Shown piece by piece: positions 1 through 7,281 of a stretch of 24,165 nt of DNA. Below the pieces are notes generated by a model that was given only the letters and a program-made list of their open reading frames with translations, ran no database searches and was not told the DNA's origin. The translations under genes were made by a program, and so were the position numbers. Position 1 is the first letter of the stretch. Each line of letters begins with the position of its first letter. Source of the DNA: JAAOZP01 sp964616835. Lineage in GTDB: Archaea; Thermoproteota; EX4484-205; JAAOZP01. Location: assembly GCA_964616835.1 (NCBI GenBank), contig CAZTSG010000019.1, positions 1 through 24,165 of the forward strand. Reading direction: 5' to 3'.

Positions 1-33
1 GAAATCATCCAGAGTCTTAAATTTCAAAGCCAT
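1..33 (-). CDS. 5' end of a minus-strand gene, product uncertain (partial)
   Basis: Reading the minus strand from 33, an ATG is followed by ten open codons giving MALKFKTLDDF before the window edge. A purine-rich GAGAGG stretch lies just before the ATG and an AT-rich TATA-like element lies at about 60-72, some 33 nt upstream. The KTLDDF start resembles the N-terminus of some archaeal phosphoglycerate kinases, which begin with a short strand-forming segment before the first substrate-binding loop, but eleven residues cannot prove this. That a gene starts here is likely; the product name is only a suggestion. It is divergent from the DUF134 gene. Confidence 0.45.
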   Translation of the reverse strand, partial: MALKFKTLDDF

Positions 34-121
34 TTTTCCTCTCTTAAAAGCATGTTTAAGACCTTTTTTAAGTTATCTCTAAAAGGTTTGAACAACCTGG
101 ATACTGGTTGAGAACAGACGA

Positions 122-138
122 GGAAAACAATTTAATCA
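122..138 (+). promoter_or_regulatory. TATA promoter for the DUF134 gene
   Basis: An A-rich BRE-like stretch followed by ACAATTTAATC is centred about 30 nt before the TTG at 163. This fits an archaeal TBP/TFB promoter giving a leaderless or nearly leaderless transcript. Confidence 0.45.
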
Positions 139-162
139 GCAACGCGTAAAGGCTCTATAGCA

Positions 163-504
163 TTGTACCGCTGGTGTCGGCGTCGAGGAGGACCCGGAAG
201 GCCGATGAGTCCTAGGCTCCTAGGCTTCAAGCCGGGGGTAATGGTTTTCATACCGTCTCCAGCAATCCCGCGAGCATTAGGCTGCGAGCCGATTTACATG
301 GGTTACGATGAATACGAGGCGTTCCGCCTAACCTACTACGAGAAATTAAACCAGGAGGAGGCTGCTAAACGCATGGGTGTTTCCAGGGGAACATTGTGGC
401 GTTGTTTAGAGAGCGCTAGGGACAAGATTGCCCGCATGCTGGTTGAGCACCGTCCTCTCATAGTTACTTCTGAAACTCCGCCTGATGGAGGTAATCCTCC
501 CTAG
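163..504 (+). CDS. DUF134 (UPF0251) family helix-turn-helix protein
   Basis: This 113-residue protein belongs to the DUF134 family of small putative DNA-binding proteins. The N-terminal basic segment (about residues 6-20) corresponds to the family's Arg/Pro-rich start, GYDEYEAFRL (about 47-56) is the family core, and the sigma-70 region-4-like helix-turn-helix runs from LNQEEAAKRMGVSRGTLWR (about 62-80). I keep the TTG start at 163 because the internal ATG at 205 would remove the family's basic N-terminus and because the TATA box fits a TTG start. The stop overlaps the next start by 20 nt, so the two are probably co-transcribed. In many anaerobes DUF134 genes sit beside NifX-like cofactor proteins, as here. 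A role regulating that cluster is inferred; no target is visible. Confidence 0.85.
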   Translation: MYRWCRRRGGPGRPMSPRLLGFKPGVMVFIPSPAIPRALGCEPIYMGYDEYEAFRLTYYEKLNQEEAAKRMGVSRGTLWRCLESARDKIARMLVEHRPLIVTSETPPDGGNPP

Positions 505-832
505 GGCCGATACCGAAAAGTTTTTATGTGCAATAGCACAATATTGTCAGGGTGATGAATGCAGGTATAGACCGTGGTTTGGACCCTGGCCTGGAAGAGG
601 GCCTTTCAGCCATCTCCCGCCTTGGCAGAGACCGGGATGGTACTTGGGCCGAGGATGGTGCTGGCGCTACCTGTACGCATATTGGCGTTACCCTACGACT
701 CCTGTGGATCCAAGGTCGGAGCTAGAGGCTTTAGAAGCTTACAGGAGCGATTTGGAAGAGGAGCTTAAAGGAGTTGATGCGAGAATAAGAGATTTGAAAG
801 AGCTTTTAAGCAAGGAATCTGAGAAACCCTAG
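485..832 (+). CDS. Trp/Pro/Gly-rich small protein with coiled-coil tail (DUF5320-like)
   Basis: A 115-residue protein of unusual composition. Residues 15-26 carry three cysteines (CAIAQYCQGDEC), possible metal or Fe-S ligands. Residues about 28-70 are extremely rich in Trp, Pro, Gly, Tyr and Arg. Residues about 77-113 form an acidic and basic heptad-like helix, probably a coiled coil. This plan (aromatic and Gly-rich N-terminal half, coiled-coil C-terminus, position between DUF134 and a NifX-like gene) resembles DUF5320-type proteins, but the resemblance is of layout rather than a clear sequence match. The ATG at 485 lies inside the previous gene. No function is known; a partner or scaffold role for the downstream cofactor protein is inferred. 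Confidence 0.7.
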   Translation: MEVILPRADTEKFLCAIAQYCQGDECRYRPWFGPWPGRGPFSHLPPWQRPGWYLGRGWCWRYLYAYWRYPTTPVDPRSELEALEAYRSDLEEELKGVDARIRDLKELLSKESEKP

Positions 833-847
833 GAGAAGGAGTGAATC

Positions 848-1275
848 ATGAAGGCTAGGATAGTCATACCTGTCGCTGGAGAAAACGGTTTAGATTCGCG
901 GTTGGCAGAGCACTTCGGCAGAGCTCCGTATTTTGCAGTTGTAGACCTTGATGAAAAGGGGGAGGTTTCGAGAGTCGAAATCGTCCCGAACACTGGCGAG
1001 CACTTCGGAGGCGCTGGGCACATGCATGACAATATTCTTAGCCTTAAGCCTGATGCTGTAATAGTTTACGGGATGGGGCCNNNNNNNNNNNNNNNNNNNN
1101 NNNNNNNNNNNNNNNNNNNNNNNNNNNNNNNNNNNNNNNNNNNNNNNNNNNNNNNNNNNNNNNNNNNNNNNNNNNNNNNNATGCAAACACCGTGAGGGAG
1201 GTCGTTGCAGCATATAGGCGTAATGAACTCCAAGAGTTGACTGAAGGCTGTCTCCAAGCCCGGCATCGTTATTAA
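848..1275 (+). CDS. NifX/NifB-C-type dinitrogenase iron-molybdenum cofactor family protein, interrupted by an assembly gap
   Basis: The first 77 residues match the NifX/NafY/NifB C-terminal fold: RIVIPV strand, SRLAEHFGRAPYFAV with the family His, then HFGGAGHMHDNI and the DAVIVYGMG strand-turn. A good site (GGAGTGA) precedes the ATG at 848. The gene runs into 100 Ns at 1081. Beyond the gap the frame starting at 1183 reads ANTVREVVAAYRRNELQELT and then a Cys/His-containing tail, ending at TAA 1273-1275. That is a typical C-terminus for the family, where TV..A...F..GEL.. is common. This frame is not the one obtained by counting 100 Ns, so the N-run is a placeholder. Such proteins bind or carry Fe-S/Mo clusters in nitrogen fixers; the role in a non-diazotroph is unknown. 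Confidence 0.85.
1081..1180. other. Assembly gap (100 Ns) inside the NifX-like gene
   Basis: Exactly 100 undetermined bases, the usual placeholder for a gap of unknown length. The coding frames on either side are only compatible with a true length of 3n+2 bases; by family length I estimate roughly 50-60 bases. Confidence 0.95.
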
Positions 1276-1283
1276 TTTTTTAC
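1273..1283 (+). terminator. T-rich tract after the NifX-like gene
   Basis: The stop codon runs directly into TAATTTTTTAC. A short oligo-T run just after the last gene of a cluster fits archaeal intrinsic termination, which does not need a hairpin. No other support. Confidence 0.35.
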
Positions 1284-1335
1284 TGGATGGGGTTTTAATT
1301 CCATTTTTCAGGTAAAAACCAGATTTCAACCTAGT

Positions 1336-1350
1336 CGAAATCTTTAAAAA
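1336..1350 (+). promoter_or_regulatory. BRE/TATA promoter for acetyl-CoA synthetase
   Basis: CGAAATCTTTAAAAA is centred about 35 nt before the ATG at 1381, predicting a transcript with a leader of about ten bases or less. No ribosome binding site precedes the ATG. Confidence 0.5.
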
Positions 1351-1380
1351 AGAATAATTCAGCCCTGTGCTCGATAGAAA

Positions 1381-3420
1381 ATGGAACAGGAAAAACAGGA
1401 GGTTTACAAAGAGTTTAAAGAGTATATTGTTCCCCCTTCTTGGAAGGACAAGGTATGGAACATAGAGGATTTCAAAAAGTTTCACGAGAACACTGTTAAG
1501 GATAAGGAGTCTATTGAGAAATGGTGGGTCCAGTGGGCTGAGCAATTACCGTGGTTTAAAAAATGGGATAAGGTTCTTGACGACAGTAACCCGCCTTTCT
1601 ACCGTTGGTTTGTAGGAGGGGAGATTAATCTCGCCTATCTTTGCACAGACTGGCAGGTTGAGAAAGGTAGGAAGAACAAGCTTGCGTTGATATGGGAAGG
1701 AGAGCCGGTTGACGAGGCCACTGGGCTCCCTAAGGAGGTTAGAAAATTCACCTATTACGACCTTTACAGGACCTCGAACAGGATCGCATCAGCACTTAAG
1801 GAAAAGCTGAGGGTGAAGAAGGGCGAGGTCCTTACTCTGTACCTTCCGATGGTTCCTGAACTACCCTTCTACATGCTCGCCTTGCAGAGAATAGGGGCTA
1901 AACACAGCATCGTGTACAGTGGTTTCAGCGCGGTGGCTTTAGCCGATAGGGCTGAGGCAGCCGGCTCAAGAATAATCGTCACGGCCGACGGCCTCTACAG
2001 GAGGGGGAGGATAATAAAGCTCAAGGAAGTTGTGGACGAGGCTGTGAAAATACTGGCGGAAAGGGGACATAGAATAGAGAAGGTTATTGTAGTCAGGAGG
2101 ACGGATAGGACGGATATTCCGTTCGACGAAGCTAGAGACATGTGGCATACCGACTTATTGGCTGGTGTACCGGAGAACGTTAAGGTTGACGCTGCTCCCC
2201 TGCCGTCTGACGACTTCTCCTACATACTCTACACCTCTGGAACAACCGGTGCTCCCAAGGGTTCTCAAGAGTCTGTGGGGGGCTATGCTGTTGGCCTGTA
2301 CGCGACGATGAAAATGATATTCGACGTCAAGGATGATGATATCTACTGGTGTACCGCAGACATAGGCTGGGTAACAGGGCATTCCTACATAGTCTATGGG
2401 CCTTTTATGACGGGGGTCACTTGCATCATATACGAGGGTGCTCCAGATTACCCTGCTCCAGACAGGTGGTGGAGTATTATAGAAAGATACGGTGTCACCG
2501 TTTTCTACACTACTCCAACCGCCATAAGAATGCTCATGAGGTTTCCCGACGAGCTTGTTAAGAAACACGACCTTTCGACAATCAGGATAGCTCACTCCGT
2601 CGGAGAGCCGATAAACCCTGAGGCATTCAGATGGCTGTACGCAAACGTATGTCGTAACGATGCAGTGTGCTCCAGCACGTGGTGGATGACTGAAACGGGG
2701 CACATACTTACTGGCCACTTCCCAGGGCTGGGCAAGGTATTCCCGCTTAAGCCAGGTACCAACGGTTACATGCTTCCAGGAGTTAAAGCGGATGTTGTTG
2801 ACGAAGATGGCAAGCCGTGTCCTCCGGGTGTGAGAGGATACTTCGTCATAAAGACGCCTTGGCCAGGTATGTTGATGAGCCTATACAAGGACCCGCGCAG
2901 GTATGTTGAAACATACTGGAAGAGGTGGGAGGGCTGTTTCTGGACTGGCGACTATGCTGTTAAGGATCAAGACGGGTACTTCTGGATACTTGGCAGGGCT
3001 GACGACGTTATCAAGGTTGCTGGGCACAGGATAGGTACCGCTGAAGTAGAGTCTGCAATGATAATGCATCCTGCTGTGGCGGAATCCGCGTGCGTCGGAA
3101 AGCCTGACGAGCTTAAGGGAGAAGTGCCGATGGTATTCACGGTCTTGAAGCATGGATACAATGGTACCCCTGATCTAGAACAGGAGTTGAAAATGCACTT
3201 GAGGAAGACCATAGGGCCCCTGGTGGCGTCGGATGCGATTATAGTCTTCATAAATGCTGTCCCGAAGACTAGGAGCGGCAAGATAATGAGGAGGCTTCTA
3301 AGAGCCGTTGTTTCCGGTAAGCCTCTGGGAGACGTTACTACGCTCGAGGATGAGACTGCTGTGAAAGAAGTCGCGGAAGCGTACAAGATGGTTAAGGAAG
3401 CAATAGAGAGGCGGGGCTAA
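1381..3420 (+). CDS. acs: Acetyl-CoA synthetase, AMP-forming
   Basis: A 679-residue adenylate-forming enzyme, close to the usual length (about 650) for acetyl-CoA synthetase, converting acetate, ATP and CoA to acetyl-CoA, AMP and PPi. The P-loop-like A3 motif YTSGTTGAPKGS is at 284-295. WWMTETG near 434-440 contains the tryptophan that limits the acyl pocket to acetate or propionate. GRADDVIKVAGHRIGTAEVE supplies the hinge region. PKTRSGKIMRR (628-638) has the catalytic lysine K634, the residue acetylated for regulation in bacterial enzymes. The stretch after A3 (SQESVGGY) departs from the bacterial KGVLHTTGGY pattern. The OFA-type transporter gene follows after 27 nt on the same strand, suggesting carboxylate uptake and activation. 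Propionyl-CoA synthetase activity is possible. Confidence 0.93.
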   Translation: MEQEKQEVYKEFKEYIVPPSWKDKVWNIEDFKKFHENTVKDKESIEKWWVQWAEQLPWFKKWDKVLDDSNPPFYRWFVGGEINLAYLCTDWQVEKGRKNKLALIWEGEPVDEATGLPKEVRKFTYYDLYRTSNRIASALKEKLRVKKGEVLTLYLPMVPELPFYMLALQRIGAKHSIVYSGFSAVALADRAEAAGSRIIVTADGLYRRGRIIKLKEVVDEAVKILAERGHRIEKVIVVRRTDRTDIPFDEARDMWHTDLLAGVPENVKVDAAPLPSDDFSYILYTSGTTGAPKGSQESVGGYAVGLYATMKMIFDVKDDDIYWCTADIGWVTGHSYIVYGPFMTGVTCIIYEGAPDYPAPDRWWSIIERYGVTVFYTTPTAIRMLMRFPDELVKKHDLSTIRIAHSVGEPINPEAFRWLYANVCRNDAVCSSTWWMTETGHILTGHFPGLGKVFPLKPGTNGYMLPGVKADVVDEDGKPCPPGVRGYFVIKTPWPGMLMSLYKDPRRYVETYWKRWEGCFWTGDYAVKDQDGYFWILGRADDVIKVAGHRIGTAEVESAMIMHPAVAESACVGKPDELKGEVPMVFTVLKHGYNGTPDLEQELKMHLRKTIGPLVASDAIIVFINAVPKTRSGKIMRRLLRAVVSGKPLGDVTTLEDETAVKEVAEAYKMVKEAIERRG

Positions 3421-3447
3421 GCATTAACGCTCCAATTAGTCTGGAAA

Positions 3448-4650
3448 ATGAACGGCAAAATAATTGTTCTAATAGGCTTCTTGATAAACGTGTGTTTAGG
3501 CGCTGTATACTCCTTCAGCATTTTCAGGAAGCCTCTGGAAGATTTATGGGGGATAAGCGCTACTCAAAGCGGCCTTCCCTTCATGGTTTTCCTCATGTCC
3601 TTCTCGCTATTCATGGCGCTTTCAGGAGGGCTGATCAAGAAATGGGGACCCCGGAGGACGAGCCTGCTCGGAAGCATAATGGTGGGTGCAGGGTGGATCG
3701 GTGCCAGCTTCTCACCGAACATAGAGGTGATGACAATCCTATACGGGGTTATAGGGGGCGCCGGCGTGGGTGTTGCATACGGTTGTCCGATAGCAGTATC
3801 GGCTGCATGGTTCCCCTGCAGGAGTGGCTTGGCAATAGGCTTGACTGTAATGGGCTTCGGGCTCTCAGGGTTGATAGTTGCCCCCGTGTTAACGAGCCTT
3901 GTAGAGGCGCTAGGTCCTTTACAAACCTTCCTCTATACGGGGCTTGCTTTCCTAATAGTCCTAACCGTATTATCGTTGACCCTGAGCCTTCCATCGGGGA
4001 GTGGTAAAGCAGTAGGTGCTGCTGGCGGAGCGGATTTGGAGACCCAGGGTTTTAACAGGATTCAGATGGTTAAGACAAGTAGTTTCTATGCGCTGTGGTC
4101 CGCCTACATGCTGGGGTGTCTTGCAGGCCTTATGGCGATAGGAATATCCTCGCCTTTCGGCAGGGAGGTCGCCAGGATTGACGAGTATACTGCTAATCTC
4201 ATGGTATCAGTCTTCTCGGTGTTTAACGGTTTGGGAAGACCATTGTTCGGATGGTTAACCGACAGGCTTAACCCAAGAAGAGGAGCAATTCTTTCATTCG
4301 TTTTAATACTCGCATCCTCCGCCATACTCTACCTCTTTGGCGAGGGTAATCCATTCGCGTATATAGTGTCCTTCAGCATCCTATGGCTAAACCTCGGAGG
4401 ATGGCTTGCGATGGCTCCGGCGATGACTAAAACTCTATTCGGCACAAAACACTACTCGGAGAATTACGGGGTTGTCTTCACTGCTTACGGCGTAGGAGCA
4501 ATCTTGGGTACATTCTCATCAGGGCTCCTTAGGGATGTTACTGGAACGTATGTCTCAGTCTTCCCAATCGTAATGCTTCTCGCAACAATGGGGATCCTAA
4601 TAGTGTCCCTGGGTTTGAAACCTGTTAAGCAACAAGCATCAACCAATTAA
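3448..4650 (+). CDS. MFS transporter, oxalate/formate antiporter (OFA) family
   Basis: A 400-residue membrane protein with about twelve hydrophobic segments in two six-helix halves, separated by a hydrophilic loop near residues 182-208. The start (IGFLINVCLGAVYSFSIF) and the GLIKKWGPRRTSLLG loop between helices 2 and 3 match the OFA family of monocarboxylate transporters; the second-half equivalent is WLTDRLNPRRGA near residues 270-281. Family members move oxalate/formate, pyruvate, lactate or similar acids. Position 27 nt after acetyl-CoA synthetase suggests it imports acetate or another short carboxylate; this is inference. Its stop overlaps the convergent glyA gene by 4 nt. Exact substrate cannot be read from sequence. 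Confidence 0.85.
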   Translation: MNGKIIVLIGFLINVCLGAVYSFSIFRKPLEDLWGISATQSGLPFMVFLMSFSLFMALSGGLIKKWGPRRTSLLGSIMVGAGWIGASFSPNIEVMTILYGVIGGAGVGVAYGCPIAVSAAWFPCRSGLAIGLTVMGFGLSGLIVAPVLTSLVEALGPLQTFLYTGLAFLIVLTVLSLTLSLPSGSGKAVGAAGGADLETQGFNRIQMVKTSSFYALWSAYMLGCLAGLMAIGISSPFGREVARIDEYTANLMVSVFSVFNGLGRPLFGWLTDRLNPRRGAILSFVLILASSAILYLFGEGNPFAYIVSFSILWLNLGGWLAMAPAMTKTLFGTKHYSENYGVVFTAYGVGAILGTFSSGLLRDVTGTYVSVFPIVMLLATMGILIVSLGLKPVKQQASTN

Positions 4651-5900
4651 TCCCAGTCATAGGCGGGTTCATCGTTGTTGAAAGTGTAACGAATACTCCT
4701 AAATCTTCCAGTCAAATCCTTAACTTCCTCTCTAACAGCGCCCGCCGAATCAGGATCCTTAACCACCCTGGCTATCAAATTCGCTATAAGGCTCATTTCG
4801 CTCCTACCCATTCCGAGCCTCGTAACCTCCTGCACGCCCAGCCTTATGCCGCTAGCCATGGTTTCAGACCTATCCGTTGGAAGCGGCGTCATGCTCGTTA
4901 TTATATTGGCTTTTTCAAGGTTTCTCGAAACCTCCATCGCAGCACCCTCCTTGACCCTGAATATTACTTGATGCGACTTTGTGAACCCCTTATCGGCGCA
5001 TATCACGTCTAAACCATTGTTGTATAAGGATTCTGCTAAGGACTGAGCATTAGCCACAACGTTCTTAGCATACTCCCGTCCGAAAGCGAGGAACTCCGCC
5101 AGGGTGTAGGCTAATGCTGCAACCCTGCTTATGTGATGGTTGTTAATCATGCTTAAAGCGACCCTGTCTATAGCGTCGCCATACTGCCTCTTGCAAAGTA
5201 TTATCCCGCCTTGGGGTCCGAAGAAAGTCTTGTGAGTGCTTCCAGTCATGACCGCCGCCCCCTCTCTCAAGGGGTCTTGAAAGTTGTCCCCCGCTATCAA
5301 ACCAAGCACATGAGCCCCGTCGTAGACAGTAACCGCTCCCACGTTGGAAGCGGCATCAGAAATCTCTTTCACCGGCTGTGGGAACAGGATTTCGGAGGCA
5401 CCCAGCATCACCATCTTCGGCATGACTTTAGCGATCATCTTCACAGACTGGTCGACATCTACATTGTATTCCTCCGCGTCGAACGGTAGGGGGACCATGC
5501 TGACGCCGTGATACCTGGAGACCTCCCTAAAGCTACTGTGACCACCGTCCATGACGCTCAACCCCATCATCGTGTCCCCTGGTCTTGTTAGAGCGCCTAT
5601 TGCAACCAGGTTTGCCACCGTCCCTGAAATAGGGAGTGTGTTAACATGCTCGACTCTGAAAAGCTTTCTGGCGAGGAACTGCGTCAACTCCTCAAGCTTA
5701 TCTATGTACTCGCATCCCCTATACATTCTCTCGTAAAGGAATCCGACGGCATACCTGTGACCCATGTCGCAAGTGAGGAGCCTCCTAACCCCCCTGCTCG
5801 TAATATTCTCGCTCGCAATGAGGTTCAGGGAGGATCCTCTGAAAGCATGGTGGCTCCTAACTATTTCGAAAACCTCTTCCGCAAGGCTTTTCTCAGACAA
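4647..5900 (-). CDS. glyA: Serine hydroxymethyltransferase
   Basis: A 417-residue fold-type I PLP enzyme interconverting serine and glycine with transfer of a one-carbon unit to a pterin (a folate or modified archaeal pterin). SLNLIASEN (about 24-32) carries the conserved Glu, YDGAHVLGL (193-201) has the PLP-binding Asp194 and His197, STHKTFFGPQGG (221-232) has the Schiff-base lysine K224, and SGIRLGVQEVTRLGM supplies the carboxylate-binding Arg. The start is a TTG at 5900: an in-frame stop lies at 5928-5930 with no ATG between, and a TATA box lies 30 nt upstream. It is convergent with the transporter gene and divergent from clp1. Confidence 0.95.
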   Translation of the reverse strand: MSEKSLAEEVFEIVRSHHAFRGSSLNLIASENITSRGVRRLLTCDMGHRYAVGFLYERMYRGCEYIDKLEELTQFLARKLFRVEHVNTLPISGTVANLVAIGALTRPGDTMMGLSVMDGGHSSFREVSRYHGVSMVPLPFDAEEYNVDVDQSVKMIAKVMPKMVMLGASEILFPQPVKEISDAASNVGAVTVYDGAHVLGLIAGDNFQDPLREGAAVMTGSTHKTFFGPQGGIILCKRQYGDAIDRVALSMINNHHISRVAALAYTLAEFLAFGREYAKNVVANAQSLAESLYNNGLDVICADKGFTKSHQVIFRVKEGAAMEVSRNLEKANIITSMTPLPTDRSETMASGIRLGVQEVTRLGMGRSEMSLIANLIARVVKDPDSAGAVREEVKDLTGRFRSIRYTFNNDEPAYDWD

Positions 5901-5926
5901 TTGCGCGAGCTTGAAGCAAAACGCCC

Positions 5927-5940
5927 CTTAAAAAGTTTCT
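5927..5940 (-). promoter_or_regulatory. TATA promoter for glyA
   Basis: Minus-strand AGAAACTTTTTAAG is centred about 30 nt before the TTG start at 5900, supporting a leaderless glyA transcript beginning at that TTG. Confidence 0.5.
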
Positions 5941-5957
5941 AGTCTCCAGAGTTTTAC

Positions 5958-5969
5958 GCATAAATATCC
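5958..5969 (+). promoter_or_regulatory. TATA promoter for the Clp1-like kinase
   Basis: GCATAAATATCC is centred about 27 nt before the ATG at 5990 but only about 9 nt before the GTG at 5972. The distance decides the start in favour of 5990. Confidence 0.55.
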
Positions 5970-5989
5970 GCGTGCGCGCGGTATTCGTA

Positions 5990-7246
5990 ATGAAAGGAGG
6001 CTTAAGGCAGAGGGTTAACCTCAGGATTGGGAGTACGCTGCTCGTAGACGGTCCAGCCACTGTGCACGTTGTTGAAGGAATGGTTAACGTGATGGGGGCG
6101 GTTTTCGCCGAAGGCAGTAGTTTGAAAGTCAGGAGGTTCAGGAGAATGCCTTTTTATGCTGAACATTCTGACGCCGAGCTCCTTATCGACGGTAGAAAGT
6201 GCCAAATGGTAGAAGGATCGACAATACCCAACAGTTGGATAGAGTGCGCTGAGAAAACAGCGGGCGACGAGGCTAGGCTAATAGCGATAATCGGCGGCAC
6301 CGACTCGGGGAAGACGAGCCTAGCAACCTTCTTGGTAAACTACTACCTTAATTTTCAAGGCGAGGTCGGGGTTGTCGACGGCGACCCTGGCCAGAACGAC
6401 TTGGGTGTTCCAGGAACCGTTAGCGCTGGCGTTGTGAATAAGGGTTTAAGCGACCTCTGCCAAGTCAGATCGGAGATAATTGAATTCATAGGCTTAACGG
6501 CTCCGGAAGCAGGGGCTAGGGAGTTGAACGAATCAATAGCCAAGGTTATCGATAGACTTGTAAAAAGGAGTGTTGGGAAGATCGTGCTGAACACAGACGG
6601 GTGGGTTAGCCCCAATGGGTTGAAACATAAGGCTGAGCTCATGAACATGATTAAACCCTACTTCATAGTCTCGCTGCTGGAGGAGGATGCTTCCACCTTC
6701 TTCGCGAAAGAAATCGATAAAAGCATGAGGCTTATCTGGGTTGAGCCCCCTCCTTATGTGAAGAGGAGGAGCAGGGTTCAGAGGAGGCTTCTCAGGATGC
6801 TGAAATACAGGAAGCACTTTGCGAAATCCAAGGTCGTGAGGATGAGTATTAACGAGGTAAGGTTTGTAAACCATCCTTTCATAAACGGGGAACCAGTATC
6901 CTTATCGGAAGACCTTGCAAGAGGACTGGAAATCATGGAAGCAAGGCTATTCATGGGGGGAACTTATGTTAAAACCAGAGGAGCGTTAGACGACCCTGTC
7001 TTCATTGAAGCTGGAGGGAGAAGCATTATCTTACTTGGAGAGGGCTGGGAGAGAGGCCTTCTGGTAGGGCTTGCTAAAGGAGACACTTTCCTTGGAGTAG
7101 GGGTGATAGAGTCTTTAACGGATAAGGAGGTTGCTGTCAGAACACCGTTATCGTCTAGGTTCGACTCGATAAAGCTGGGCGAAATAAAGCTGGATCCTGT
7201 TTTCAACGAGAAGAGTTTCCACTGGAGGCTGAGAAGCATCGATTAA
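5990..7246 (+). CDS. clp1: Clp1-type polynucleotide 5'-hydroxyl kinase
   Basis: About 418 residues, a Clp1/Grc3-family P-loop kinase that phosphorylates RNA or DNA 5'-OH ends; archaeal homologues are active RNA kinases. The N-terminal beta-rich domain (about 1-90) is followed by Walker A GGTDSGKTS (about 102-110), the strand-loop VVDGDPGQNDLGVPGTVS (about 128-145) typical of the family's second nucleotide/substrate motif, a central kinase domain, an Arg-rich segment (VKRRSRVQRRLLRML) likely to contact nucleic acid, and a C-terminal beta domain ending in LGVGVIESL and EIKLDP. I chose the ATG at 5990 over the in-frame GTG at 5972 because of TATA spacing. Whether it acts in tRNA splicing, rRNA processing or repair is not shown by the neighbours. 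Confidence 0.88.
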   Translation: MKGGLRQRVNLRIGSTLLVDGPATVHVVEGMVNVMGAVFAEGSSLKVRRFRRMPFYAEHSDAELLIDGRKCQMVEGSTIPNSWIECAEKTAGDEARLIAIIGGTDSGKTSLATFLVNYYLNFQGEVGVVDGDPGQNDLGVPGTVSAGVVNKGLSDLCQVRSEIIEFIGLTAPEAGARELNESIAKVIDRLVKRSVGKIVLNTDGWVSPNGLKHKAELMNMIKPYFIVSLLEEDASTFFAKEIDKSMRLIWVEPPPYVKRRSRVQRRLLRMLKYRKHFAKSKVVRMSINEVRFVNHPFINGEPVSLSEDLARGLEIMEARLFMGGTYVKTRGALDDPVFIEAGGRSIILLGEGWERGLLVGLAKGDTFLGVGVIESLTDKEVAVRTPLSSRFDSIKLGEIKLDPVFNEKSFHWRLRSID

Positions 7247-7281
7247 AAACACGGGTAGGAATATAGTTTTATGGAATGGTT

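Noticed and set aside
552..558. GTGATGA resembling a C box of a C/D guide RNA
   Set aside because: It lies within a coding frame and I could not find a matching D box and paired C'/D' boxes at suitable spacing.
1066..1545. Long minus-strand open frame through the gap and into the acetyl-CoA synthetase start
   Set aside because: It contains the N-run, has no family resemblance and is antisense to two clearly real genes.
2155..2718. 187-codon minus-strand open frame inside the acetyl-CoA synthetase
   Set aside because: Composition is unlike a real protein and it lies wholly opposite conserved synthetase motifs.
3492..4007. 171-codon plus-strand open frame inside the MFS transporter
   Set aside because: Shifted-frame shadow of the transporter, rich in Arg and Cys, with no domain.
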